A DNA stretch of 64,000 nucleotides, taken from the NCBI GenBank assembly GCA_965222175.1, contig OZ244938.1, positions 2,108,001 through 2,172,000 of the forward strand. The letters run 5' to 3'. The notes beneath the pieces were generated by a model, which saw only the letters and a list, made by a program, of their open reading frames with translations, did not search any database and had not been told where the DNA came from. The translations under genes and the position numbers were made by a program. The stretch is from NORP240 sp965222175. GTDB lineage: Bacteria; Pseudomonadota; Gammaproteobacteria; Pseudomonadales; Pseudohongiellaceae. The number at the start of each line of letters is the position of its first letter. Position 1 is the first letter of the stretch. This document shows, one piece after another, positions 42,130-51,170 of this stretch.

Positions 42130-42816
42130 TTAACGGGTATAGGTATTTTCGATGACTTCAATATCTTCGCCAGGTTCGAAGACGAACTCCTCGTCAGCAA
42201 GCGCGGCATTGACCGTGTGGTTGTCGAACTGCCAGACCGTCTTTTGACCGCTGTCGTTGTCCACGTAGATCATGTCCAGCAGTTCGCCGTTGAAGGTAAG
42301 TACTATCTGTCGGTAGACGTTGTCGGCATCCAGCGGCTCCAGGACAAACTCGGTGAACTCCGAACCCCCGGTATCGCGTAACGCCAGGGCATACTCCTCC
42401 GTCAGATTCGCCGTGTTGCCGCTGAGCAGCTGGGCCGCCAGTTCGGACCGGCTGGCGTCCCAGTTTTCCACCACGACCTGTTCCAGGTCCGGCTGATAAT
42501 TCCACAGAAAGGTGCCGTCAGTCACCACCAGCTCCGGGAATGGATCCAGCGTTTCCCAGTAAAATCCGTCGGGCCGTTTCAGCTTCATCCGGATCGTGCT
42601 TTCCTCCAGCACGCCACCGTCTGATTCGACAATGAGCTGACGCACATCGGCGGTCATGGTTTCGATACCGGCCAGCAGCGCATCCAGTTGCTCCAGGGCG
42701 TCCGCCTGGGAGGCTCCGGTTTGTGCGATCACCGCCTGGCTGGTGGACAGCAGTACGGTGACGGCCAGGGGCAGCAGAAATTTCCCGGTCATAGCGTTCG
42801 TTTTACCTGGATTCAT
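42130..42816 (-). CDS. lolA: Outer-membrane lipoprotein carrier protein LolA
   Basis: This 228-residue frame (or 220 from ATG 42792, MTGKFLLP) has a signal peptide (LLPLAVTVLLSTSQAVIAQ), then LDALLAGIETMTADVRQLIVE, KLKRPDGFYWETLDPFPELVVTDG and LWNYQPDLEQVVVENWD. LolA ferries lipoproteins across the periplasm from LolCDE to LolB. It lies between ftsK and rarA as in most gammaproteobacteria. A 15-bp tandem repeat is just upstream of the longer start. Confidence 0.95.
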   Translation of the reverse strand: MNPGKTNAMTGKFLLPLAVTVLLSTSQAVIAQTGASQADALEQLDALLAGIETMTADVRQLIVESDGGVLEESTIRMKLKRPDGFYWETLDPFPELVVTDGTFLWNYQPDLEQVVVENWDASRSELAAQLLSGNTANLTEEYALALRDTGGSEFTEFVLEPLDADNVYRQIVLTFNGELLDMIYVDNDSGQKTVWQFDNHTVNAALADEEFVFEPGEDIEVIENTYTR

Positions 42817-42820
42817 TTAG

Positions 42821-42865
42821 CTTGCATCCTTTTACCTTGCATTCTTCTACCTTACATCCTTCATC
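42821..42865. repeat. Three 15-bp tandem repeats upstream of lolA
   Basis: CTTGCATCCTTTTAC (42821-42835), CTTGCATTCTTCTAC (42836-42850) and CTTACATCCTTCATC (42851-42865). On the minus strand each unit contains AGGATG- or AGAATG-like sequence, so the array places several purine-rich Shine-Dalgarno-like blocks before lolA. Confidence 0.75.
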
Positions 42866-43024
42866 GCTGGCTGTGGCTTCACACCGGTCTCAGTCAGTGA
42901 CGTCAGCGTATTCTGTCAATTGCATGGAACGGTTCGGTCTTTAGTTTATAACTGGTCTGGCCTTACTCCAGCCTGAACAACAGGCAGAAGGGAGCGCTTC
43001 GGCGGGTAAACGCAGGAAACCGGA

Positions 43025-45343
43025 TCAGTCCCGCGGCGGTGGCGGCGCGATGACTTCGCGACTGCCGTTACTGCCCATTTCCGATACCACGCCAGCAGCC
43101 TCCATGGTCTCGATCATGCGAGCGGCGCGATTGTAACCGACCCGGAGTTTGCGCTGCACGGCGGAAATGGACGCTTTCCTGCTTTCCGTGACAAATTTTA
43201 CCGCCTCGTCGTACAGGTCATCGTCTTCCTCGCCTTCACCACCGGAACCACCACCCATGCCCATGCCCAGGTCCATGTCGTCGGTCCCCTGGGTAATTTC
43301 CGTGATGTAGTCAGGCTGTCCACGCTGCTTCCATTCAGCCACCACCCGGTGCACTTCCTCGTCACTGACAAAGGCCCCGTGGACGCGGGTGGCCACGCCG
43401 CCGCCCGGTGGCAACAGCAGCATATCACCATGCCCCAGCAATTGTTCGGCACCGCCTTCGCCGAGGATGGTGCGGGAATCCACCTTGGACTGCACCATGA
43501 ATGCCACGCGGGTGGGAATATTGGCCTTGATCAGGCCGGTGAGCACGTCCACCGACGGCCTCTGGGTAGCCAGAATCAGGTGGATGCCCGCGGCACGGGC
43601 CTTCTGGGCGATCCGCGCTATCAGTTCCTCGACCTTCTTGCCCACCACCATCATCATGTCCGCCAGCTCGTCCACCAGTACGACGATACACGGCAGTGGC
43701 TCGAGTTCCGGTGCGCTCTGATCTTCTTCCAGCAGCAACGGATCCGGCTGCCACAACGGGTCGATGATTGGCTTGCCCACCTTGCGGGCTTCCAGCACTT
43801 TCTTGTTGAATCCGGCCAGGTTGCGAACGCCGAGGGCCGACATCAGCTTGTAGCGGCGCTCCATTTCCGCGACGCACCAGCGCAACCCGTTGGCGGCGTC
43901 TTTCATATCGGTAATGACCGGCGTCAACAGGTGCGGGATTCCGTCATAGACCGACAGTTCCAGCATCTTGGGGTCAATCATGATCATGCGGACCTGGTCC
44001 GGCGTGGACTTGAACAGCATACTGAGGATCATGGCATTGATGCCGACGGACTTGCCGGAGCCAGTGGTGCCGGCCACCAGCAGGTGAGGCATTTTGGCCA
44101 GGTCCACGATCACCGGCTTGCCGACGATATCGTGTCCCAGGGCCAGGCTCAGCGCCGAATGAGCCTTGTCGAATTCCGTGGAGGCCAGTACCTGGCTCAA
44201 CTGAATAATCTCGCGGTTTTCGTTGGGAATTTCGATACCGATTACGGTCTTGCCGGGAATGACTTCCACTACCCTTACGCTGACCACCGCCAGTGACCTG
44301 GCCAGGTCTTTCACCAGGTTGGATATGCGGCTGACCTTCACTCCCGGAGCCGGCTGCACTTCAAACCGGGTAATTACCGGCCCGGGATTGACCGCGGTCA
44401 CTTCGATGTCGATCCCGAAATCCTTGAGCTTGATTTCCAGCAGCTTGGACATCGCTTCCAGCGATTCCCTGGAATACCCGCTGTCGGGATTATCCTCCCA
44501 GGGATCCAGCAGGTTGATACCGGGCAATTCCTTGATCGAGGATGCCGGAAACAGCCGACCCTGTTTCTCCTTCTCCACCCGCTTGCTGGGTTCCGCTTTT
44601 TTCGGCGCCTGCGCCTGGATAGTCGGTGGAACCCGCTTCTTCTCCTTGGCAATATGGGTCTTCAACTGGCGTTTACGGGTTTCCACCAGGTCCCGGGTGG
44701 CGGATTGCTGCTGGCGTTGGTCGCGCCAGTTCTGCACGCTGCCGGTGATCTTGGACACCAGGTTCAGTACCGTGGCACCCAGGCTGTCGATCACCTGCAG
44801 CCAGGAAATCTCCGCGGTCACAGTCAGGCCGAACAGGAACAGCGCGCTGCATAGCAGGGTACTTCCCAGCACGGCAAATACCGGCACGGTAAGGTCGGCC
44901 ACCAGGGAACCGATAATACCCCCGGCGTTGAAGGAATCCGGAGCACCGGCGGCAATGTGCAGCGTGGCCAGGCCACAGGCGGACAGGATTACCAGCAGAA
45001 AGCCACCGATCTTCAGCGAAAACAGCGACCAGGAAAATCCTCTTTCCAGCTCCACCTCCCGAAAAGACCGGTACACCTGAAAGGCCAGGAATGCCGGAAA
45101 CAGGTAGGCCAGGTAGCCGAACAGGTACAGCAGGAAGTCGGCCAGCCAGGCACCGTAGCTGCCCACCGCGTTATAGATATCGTCGCCACTCCCGGTGGTG
45201 GTAAAACCCGGATCATTGGGTGAATAGGTCAGCAGCGCGATCAACAGGAACAGGCCGGTGAGGAAATAGATAATCAATATCCCTTCCCGCATCAGCCGCT
45301 GCATCAGGTGGACAGTGTGGTCTTGCTCTTTAGAAGCACTCAT
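43025..45343 (-). CDS. ftsK: DNA translocase FtsK
   Basis: This 772-residue septal DNA pump moves chromosome termini to daughter cells and activates XerCD at dif. The N-terminus has four membrane spans (LIIYFLTGLFLLIALLTY, LLYLFGYLAYLFPAFLAF and others), followed by a short lysine/glutamine-rich linker (200-270). The motor has Walker A VAGTTGSGKSVGINAMIL, Walker B CIVVLVDELADMMMV, and the C-terminal gamma winged helix (VTESRKASISAVQRKLRVGY). The linker is much shorter than in E. coli, as in Pseudomonas. It is divergent from trxB. Confidence 0.97.
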   Translation of the reverse strand: MSASKEQDHTVHLMQRLMREGILIIYFLTGLFLLIALLTYSPNDPGFTTTGSGDDIYNAVGSYGAWLADFLLYLFGYLAYLFPAFLAFQVYRSFREVELERGFSWSLFSLKIGGFLLVILSACGLATLHIAAGAPDSFNAGGIIGSLVADLTVPVFAVLGSTLLCSALFLFGLTVTAEISWLQVIDSLGATVLNLVSKITGSVQNWRDQRQQQSATRDLVETRKRQLKTHIAKEKKRVPPTIQAQAPKKAEPSKRVEKEKQGRLFPASSIKELPGINLLDPWEDNPDSGYSRESLEAMSKLLEIKLKDFGIDIEVTAVNPGPVITRFEVQPAPGVKVSRISNLVKDLARSLAVVSVRVVEVIPGKTVIGIEIPNENREIIQLSQVLASTEFDKAHSALSLALGHDIVGKPVIVDLAKMPHLLVAGTTGSGKSVGINAMILSMLFKSTPDQVRMIMIDPKMLELSVYDGIPHLLTPVITDMKDAANGLRWCVAEMERRYKLMSALGVRNLAGFNKKVLEARKVGKPIIDPLWQPDPLLLEEDQSAPELEPLPCIVVLVDELADMMMVVGKKVEELIARIAQKARAAGIHLILATQRPSVDVLTGLIKANIPTRVAFMVQSKVDSRTILGEGGAEQLLGHGDMLLLPPGGGVATRVHGAFVSDEEVHRVVAEWKQRGQPDYITEITQGTDDMDLGMGMGGGSGGEGEEDDDLYDEAVKFVTESRKASISAVQRKLRVGYNRAARMIETMEAAGVVSEMGSNGSREVIAPPPPRD

Positions 45344-45593
45344 AAGTCTAAGAATTTCAATCTGTTATATCAAGGCAAAGTCAGCCCGCGGCGAACGCCG
45401 CTGTACCTGACTGTTAACGGCTGACAGTGGCGATTGCTTAGGTTCACCGGGAAGGCGGACCCCGGTCCGGCCACCACCCGTCCAGGGTTGTGACCGGGCC
45501 GTACTCCCCTCCCCCGTTGACGGTCGAAAACAGGTAGAATACGCGCTGATTTCAGGGTACTGGACCCCCAAGCTAGCATTACAGGAATCCCCT

Positions 45594-46544
45594 ATGAGTG
45601 ACACGCAACACCACCGCCTTATCATCCTCGGTTCCGGTCCCGCCGGGTACACGGCCTCGATTTACGCAGCCCGGGCCAACCTGAATCCGGTTGTCATTAC
45701 CGGCATCGTCCAGGGGGGGCAGCTGACTACCACCACCGATGTGGACAACTGGCCGGGAGACGTCGAAGGATTACAGGGTCCCGATCTCATGGAACGCATG
45801 AAAAATCATGCCGAACGGTTTGAATCTAAGATAATTTTTGATCATATCAATAAAGTGGACCTGAGCCAACGGCCATTCCTTCTGCAGGGCGACAGCGGCA
45901 GTTACAGCTGCGATGCACTGATTATCGCCACCGGCGCATCGGCCCAGTACCTGGGCCTGGAGTCGGAACAGGCGTTCATGGGCAAAGGCGTCAGTGCCTG
46001 CGCTACCTGCGACGGCTTTTTCTACCGCAACAAGCCGGTGGCCGTCATCGGCGGTGGCAACACCGCCGTCGAGGAAGCCCTTTACCTGTCCAACATCGCA
46101 TCCCACGTAACCCTGGTGCATCGCCGGGACAGTCTGCGGGCGGAAAAGATGTTGCAGGGCAAGCTGTTTGAAAAGGTCGAAGCAGGCCAGATCAGTATCC
46201 AGTGGGACCATGTGCTTGACGAGGTGGTGGGCGACGAAATGGGGGTAACCGGCATTCGTATCCGCCATGTACAAGGCGGTGAAATAACGCCCCTTGATGT
46301 AGACGGCGTGTTTATCGCCATCGGTCACCTGCCCAACTCCGAGATTTTCAAGGGACAGCTGGAGATGGAGAACGGCTACGTCAGAATCAACAGCGGAATT
46401 GCCGGTAACGCCACCCAGACCAGCGTCGAGGGCGTCTTCGCCGCGGGGGACATTGCCGATCACGTCTACCGTCAGGCGGTGACCAGCGCGGGATTCGGTT
46501 GCATGGCCGCGCTGGACGCGGAAAAGTACCTGGACCGGACCTGA
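45594..46544 (+). CDS. trxB: Thioredoxin-disulfide reductase
   Basis: This 316-residue flavoenzyme reduces thioredoxin with NADPH. It shows the FAD motif GSGPAGYTASIYAARA, the redox pair C136/C139 in SACATCDGFF, NADP site VIGGGNTAVEEALYLS, and C-terminal GVFAAGDIADHVYRQAVTSAG. Length and motif order are those of the low-molecular-weight TrxR. It is followed closely by aat, as in Pseudomonas. Confidence 0.98.
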   Translation: MSDTQHHRLIILGSGPAGYTASIYAARANLNPVVITGIVQGGQLTTTTDVDNWPGDVEGLQGPDLMERMKNHAERFESKIIFDHINKVDLSQRPFLLQGDSGSYSCDALIIATGASAQYLGLESEQAFMGKGVSACATCDGFFYRNKPVAVIGGGNTAVEEALYLSNIASHVTLVHRRDSLRAEKMLQGKLFEKVEAGQISIQWDHVLDEVVGDEMGVTGIRIRHVQGGEITPLDVDGVFIAIGHLPNSEIFKGQLEMENGYVRINSGIAGNATQTSVEGVFAAGDIADHVYRQAVTSAGFGCMAALDAEKYLDRT

Positions 46545-46554
46545 CAACCCGGGG

Positions 46555-47283
46555 GTGACTCCCATGGCGCTGGCCTGGCTGGATCCGGATGTAGTGGGGT
46601 TTCCCGCGGTGGAACGTGCCCTGACCAGTCCCAATGGACTGCTGGCCATCGGTGGTGATCTCACGCCGGAATGGCTGATTCATGCTTATCAACGGGGGAT
46701 TTTTCCCTGGTACGAAGCCGACCAGCCCATTCTGTGGTGGACCCCTGACCCGCGCATGGTGTTGTTTCCGGAACAGCTTCACGTCTCGCGCAGCCTGGGC
46801 AGGCTGGTGCGCAAAAATCCCTATACAATTACCATGGATCGCAGCTTTGCCGCTGTAATCGGGGCCTGTGGCGAGCCGCGGGCCCAGTCCGGGGGAACCT
46901 GGATTACCGAGGAACTGAAGGCGGCCTACATCAGGCTGAACACGCTGGGTATCGCCCATTCCGTGGAGGTCTGGGACCACGATGCACTGGTGGGCGGGCT
47001 GTACGGCGTGGCCCTGGGAAAGGTGTTTTTCGGTGAATCGATGTTTTCCCGCAAGTCCAATACGTCGAAACTGGCACTGGTATTCCTGACCCGACACTTG
47101 CGAGAATGGGGCTACCAGCTGATTGACTGCCAGGTCGCTTCAAACCACCTGGCCAGTCTGGGTGCCCGGGAAATTTCGCGACGGGCGTTCACGGCGAAGC
47201 TGGAACAGGCTGTTGGCGGCCAGCGAAGCCCGTGGTACTGGCCGAATACGAATCCCGGGGGGGAGGACCGAAGTACTCAATGA
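46555..47283 (+). CDS. aat: Leucyl/phenylalanyl-tRNA-protein transferase
   Basis: This 242-residue enzyme (GTG start; ATG 46564 is an alternative) transfers Leu or Phe from tRNA to proteins with N-terminal Arg or Lys, creating N-degrons read by ClpS. Characteristic parts are FPAVERALTSPNGLLAIGGDL, AYQRGIFPWYEADQPILWWTPDPRMVLFP, and HSVEVWDHDALVGGLYGVALGKVFFGESMFS. Its stop overlaps the bpt start (ATGA), so the two N-degron transferases are translationally coupled. Confidence 0.97.
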   Translation: MTPMALAWLDPDVVGFPAVERALTSPNGLLAIGGDLTPEWLIHAYQRGIFPWYEADQPILWWTPDPRMVLFPEQLHVSRSLGRLVRKNPYTITMDRSFAAVIGACGEPRAQSGGTWITEELKAAYIRLNTLGIAHSVEVWDHDALVGGLYGVALGKVFFGESMFSRKSNTSKLALVFLTRHLREWGYQLIDCQVASNHLASLGAREISRRAFTAKLEQAVGGQRSPWYWPNTNPGGEDRSTQ

Positions 47284-47999
47284 ATTCCGAATCCAAGATC
47301 GTCAAGAAGGTGAGGCTGTTCCGTACCGCCCCCCATGATTGCAGTTACCTGGAGGGCCGCCGGGCAGCCACGCTGTTTGTTGATCCCGATGTCCAGGTTA
47401 CCGCCTCCATCAATTCCCAGCTGTCCGAGCGCGGATTTCGACGTAGCGGTTCTCACATCTACAAACCCGACTGCCATGGCTGCCAGTCCTGTGTTTCCAG
47501 CCGTGTCCTGGTAGACGATTTCCAGCTCAGGCGGCAACATCGAAAAATAGTCAATCGCAATAGCGACCTGGTAGCCTGGGAAACCGACAGCCTGGATCGG
47601 GACGAAACCTACAGTCTTTACTGTGACTATATCCACCAGCGCCACGCCGATGGCGATATGTATCCCCCCAGTCCCGAACAGTATGAATCGTTTATCGCGG
47701 TCCGTCCGGAAGGTACGCGCTTCTTCGAATTCTATCTCCAGGACCGGCTGCTTGCCGTGTCCGTGCTGGATCAGCTGCAACACGGTTTGTCCGCGGTCTA
47801 CACATTCTATGACGCCAGCGAGAGCCGGCGATCGCTGGGTAACTACGTGATTCTCTGGCAGATCGAGAAGGCCCGGGCCCTGAACCTGCCCTATCTTTAC
47901 CTGGGTTACTGGGTAAAGGATTGCCCCAAGATGAGTTACAAGATCAAGTTCCGACCGCTGGAAATGTACGTACAGGGCAAATGGATACGTCTCTCCTGA
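47280..47999 (+). CDS. bpt: Aspartate/glutamate leucyltransferase Bpt (ATE-like)
   Basis: This 239-residue protein is the bacterial relative of arginyltransferase and adds Leu to N-terminal Asp or Glu. It shows SYLEGRRAATLFVDPD, then SQLSERGFRRSGSHIYKPDC and CHGCQSCVSSRV with paired cysteines, GDMYPPSPEQYESF and LGYWVKDCPKMSYKIKFRPLE. E. coli lacks it; Pseudomonas and Vibrio have it beside aat. With Aat it widens the set of N-degrons delivered to ClpAP. Confidence 0.95.
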   Translation: MNSESKIVKKVRLFRTAPHDCSYLEGRRAATLFVDPDVQVTASINSQLSERGFRRSGSHIYKPDCHGCQSCVSSRVLVDDFQLRRQHRKIVNRNSDLVAWETDSLDRDETYSLYCDYIHQRHADGDMYPPSPEQYESFIAVRPEGTRFFEFYLQDRLLAVSVLDQLQHGLSAVYTFYDASESRRSLGNYVILWQIEKARALNLPYLYLGYWVKDCPKMSYKIKFRPLEMYVQGKWIRLS

Positions 48000-48186
48000 C
48001 GGGCCTGCATCGCCGGGTTTCGCACCTGGGCAGGTAATCAACCTGCTGCCAGGCCGGCGACGTCATCTCGCCCACAACCACCAATCCGGCATTCAATCCG
48101 GGCCACCATTCAATTGCCCCGTTTTTTTGCCATGCCGGCGAAAATCAGGCACAATTCGGCTCCTATTCACACGAGCGGATTTGTTA

Positions 48187-48405
48187 ATGGCGAAAGAAGA
48201 TCAGATCGAAATGGAAGGTGAGGTGGTTGAAACACTGCCCAATACCATGTTCAGGGTCAAGCTGGAGAACGGCCATGTCGTCACAGCCCATATTTCCGGC
48301 AAGATGCGCAAGAATTATATCCGTATCCTGACCGGCGACCATGTCAGGGTAGAACTGACCCCCTACGACCTCACCAAGGGTCGCATCACCTACCGCGCCA
48401 GGTAG
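48187..48405 (+). CDS. infA: Translation initiation factor IF-1
   Basis: This 72-residue protein starts MAKEDQIEMEGEVVETLPNT and ends GRITYRAR. It is an S1-like OB-fold that occupies the ribosomal A site during initiation. The start at 48187 gives the standard length. It converges with clpA. Confidence 0.98.
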   Translation: MAKEDQIEMEGEVVETLPNTMFRVKLENGHVVTAHISGKMRKNYIRILTGDHVRVELTPYDLTKGRITYRAR

Positions 48406-48458
48406 ACAGACAAACCAGCAGACTTCCCTGTGCTCTCCTTCCGGCTCCTGCCGGTGCC

Positions 48459-50762
48459 CTACTCGCTGCCGGACAGCTCTTCCTGCTTCTGTCCCTTGTC
48501 CTTGGCCTTGAACGTGATATCGATCTCCCCGTCCTTCAGGGACACGTAAATATCACCGCCATTACCGGACAGGGAACCAAACAGGATCTCCTCGGCCAGC
48601 GGTTTCTTCAGCTTGTCCTGAACCAGTCGAGCCATCGGCCTGGCACCCATTGTCTCGCTGTAGCCATGGGTGACAAACCAGTCCATGGCAACATCATCCA
48701 CGTGCAGCTGGACGTTTTTCTCATCAAGCTGGACCTGCAGGTCCACCAGGAACTTGTCGACCACGGTGCGGATGGTTTCCGGTGTCAGTGAACCGAACTG
48801 GATAATCGCATCGAGTCGATTGCGGAATTCCGGCGTGAAGGACTTCCTGATGATTTCCATGCCATCGGTACTGTGATCCTGTTCGGTAAAACCGATGGAG
48901 GGCCGTGACATTTCCTGGGCACCGGCGTTGGTGGTCATGATCAGGATGACATTGCGGAAATCCGCCTTGCGGCCATTGTTGTCGGTGAGCGTGCCGTGAT
49001 CCATGACCTGCAGCAGCAGGTTGAACACGTCCGGATGTGCTTTCTCGATCTCGTCAAGCAGCAGCACACAGTGCGGACTCTTGGTCACCGCTTCGGTGAG
49101 CAGACCGCCCTGATCGAATCCGACGTAGCCCGGGGGTGCCCCGATGAGGCGGGACACGGTGTGCCGTTCCATGTACTCCGACATGTCGAAGCGGAGCAAC
49201 TCGATACCCATGATATTGGCCAGCTGACGACTGACCTCGGTCTTGCCCACACCGGTGGGCCCTGCAAACAGGTATGAGCCAATGGGTTTTTCGCCTTCGC
49301 GCAATCCCGCCCGGGCCAGCTTGATGGCCGACGCCAGAGCATCGATGGCTTCGTCCTGGCCGAACACCACCAGCTTGAGATTGGTTTCAAGACTTTTCAA
49401 AGCATCGATATCGGAACTGGATACGTGCTTGGGCGGAATCCTGGCAATGGCAGCGACAATTTTTTCCATGTCGGAAACCTGCAGCAGTTTCTTGCGCCGG
49501 CTGGGTGGTTGCAGGCGCTGATACGCGCCTGCTTCATCGATTACGTCGATAGCCTTGTCCGGCATATGGCGATCATTGATGTAGCGTCCCGCCAGTTCCG
49601 AAGCGGCTTTCAACGACTTGTCGGAGTAGCGCAGTTCATGATGCTCTTCAAACCGTGATTTCAGGCCCTTGAGGATCTTGTAAGTGGTTTCCACGTCCGG
49701 CTCGTCCACGTCGATTTTCTGGAATCGACGGGACAGTGCCCGATCCTTGTCGAAAATACCCCGGTACTCCTGGTAAGTGGTGGAACCCAAGCAGCGCAGG
49801 GTCCCGGAGGTAAGGGCCGGTTTCAGCAGGTTGGAGGCATCCATTACCCCGCCGGACGCGGCACCGGCACCGATAATGGTGTGAATTTCATCAATGAACA
49901 GGATGGCATGCTCGTCCTTTTTCAGTTCCGACAGCAGTGCCTTGAAGCGTTTCTCGAAATCGCCCCGGTACTTCGTTCCCGCCAGCAACGTGCCCAGGTC
50001 CAGCGCGTAGATGACACTGTCCTTGAGCACCTCGGGCACCTCGCCCTCGACGATTTTCCGGGCCAGGCCCTCGGCGACAGCGGTTTTTCCCACACCGGAT
50101 TCACCCACCAGCAGCGGATTGTTCTTGCGTCGTCTGCTCAGTACCTGGATAACCCGGGTGACTTCCTGTTCGCGACCGATCAGCGGATCGATCCGGCCTT
50201 CCTCGGCCAGCTGATTCAGATTGGTGGCAAAGTTTTGCAGCGGGTTGGATGACGGTTCCGCGCTGGCCGGATCCGCCTCCTGCTGCTCCGGCGTCGGTTC
50301 GCTGTTTTCACCGGTATAGTTGGAGGCCTCCTTGGAGATGCCATGGGTGATGTAGTTGACCACGTCGATGCGGGCGATATCCTGCTGCTTCAGCAGGTAG
50401 ACCGCCTGGCTTTCCTGTTCGCTGAAAATGGCAACCAGTACATTAGCGCCAGTTACCTCATTTTTTCCCGAGGACTGCACATGGAAGACCGCGCGCTGCA
50501 GCACACGCTGAAATCCCAGTGTAGGCTGCGTCTCCCGACCGGGCTCGCCTTCCGGAATCAGCGGCGTGGTGGCATCGACGAAATCGGCCAGTTCTCCCCG
50601 CAGTCTCGGGATGTCGGCTTTGCAGGCCAACAGCACTTCCGTTGCCATCTCGTTGTCGAGCAGAGCCAGCAGCAGGTGCTCTACCGTCATGAACTCGTGA
50701 CGTTTCTTTCTGGCTGCCTTAAAGGCCTGATTGAGAGTTGCTTCCAGATCTTTACTTAACAT
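48459..50762 (-). CDS. clpA: ATP-dependent Clp protease ATP-binding subunit ClpA
   Basis: This 767-residue double AAA+ unfoldase feeds ClpP. From ATG 50762 it begins MLSKDLEATLNQAFKAARKK with the N-domain that binds ClpS (HEFMTVEHLLLALLDNEMA). Walker A motifs are VGESGVGKTAVAEG (D1) and AGPTGVGKTEVSRQ (D2); the arginine-finger and sensor regions are intact. A ClpP-binding IGF/L-type loop is expected near 610-620 (SRPSIGFTEQDH). clpS lies directly upstream, so substrate delivery of N-degrons is encoded together. clpP itself is not in the window. Confidence 0.97.
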   Translation of the reverse strand: MLSKDLEATLNQAFKAARKKRHEFMTVEHLLLALLDNEMATEVLLACKADIPRLRGELADFVDATTPLIPEGEPGRETQPTLGFQRVLQRAVFHVQSSGKNEVTGANVLVAIFSEQESQAVYLLKQQDIARIDVVNYITHGISKEASNYTGENSEPTPEQQEADPASAEPSSNPLQNFATNLNQLAEEGRIDPLIGREQEVTRVIQVLSRRRKNNPLLVGESGVGKTAVAEGLARKIVEGEVPEVLKDSVIYALDLGTLLAGTKYRGDFEKRFKALLSELKKDEHAILFIDEIHTIIGAGAASGGVMDASNLLKPALTSGTLRCLGSTTYQEYRGIFDKDRALSRRFQKIDVDEPDVETTYKILKGLKSRFEEHHELRYSDKSLKAASELAGRYINDRHMPDKAIDVIDEAGAYQRLQPPSRRKKLLQVSDMEKIVAAIARIPPKHVSSSDIDALKSLETNLKLVVFGQDEAIDALASAIKLARAGLREGEKPIGSYLFAGPTGVGKTEVSRQLANIMGIELLRFDMSEYMERHTVSRLIGAPPGYVGFDQGGLLTEAVTKSPHCVLLLDEIEKAHPDVFNLLLQVMDHGTLTDNNGRKADFRNVILIMTTNAGAQEMSRPSIGFTEQDHSTDGMEIIRKSFTPEFRNRLDAIIQFGSLTPETIRTVVDKFLVDLQVQLDEKNVQLHVDDVAMDWFVTHGYSETMGARPMARLVQDKLKKPLAEEILFGSLSGNGGDIYVSLKDGEIDITFKAKDKGQKQEELSGSE

Positions 50763-50837
50763 GATGACATCCTGCAATTGCTTCTGACTGACTACCTGGT
50801 TGGCCGTGCGCTCCGAAGATCACCGGTCCACTTCACC

Positions 50838-51170
50838 TTACCTGTCCACTTCCACGCTGCACAGCAGCGGCTGTTCACATTCGCGCGAGTATTCGTTTAC
50901 CTGGGCTGCCTTTGATTCGGCCACGTCCTTGCTGAAAACTCCGCATACACCCTTGCCTTCCGTATGCACCTTGAGCATTATCTGTGTGGCCTTCTCAACG
51001 TTCATGTTGAAAAACACGCGCAACACGTCGACAACGAAATCCATGGGCGTGTAATCATCGTTAATCAAAATCACCTTGTACAACGGCGGTTGTGCCAGCT
51101 TCGGCTTGTCTGTGGCTGTCGCCAGCCCGTTGTCCTGTCCTGTTCCGTTATTTTGGTCCTTCTGTGCCAC
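50838..51170 (-). CDS. clpS: ATP-dependent Clp protease adaptor ClpS
   Basis: This 110-residue adaptor has PPLYKVILINDDYTPMDFVVDVL, the residues that bind N-terminal Leu, Phe, Tyr and Trp, then VHTEGKGVCGVFSKDVAESKA and the ClpA-docking surface. The N-terminal 28 residues are a flexible Gln/Asp/Gly-rich tail that inhibits ClpA and carries substrate. It works with Aat and Bpt encoded 4 kb away. Confidence 0.97.
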   Translation of the reverse strand: MAQKDQNNGTGQDNGLATATDKPKLAQPPLYKVILINDDYTPMDFVVDVLRVFFNMNVEKATQIMLKVHTEGKGVCGVFSKDVAESKAAQVNEYSRECEQPLLCSVEVDR

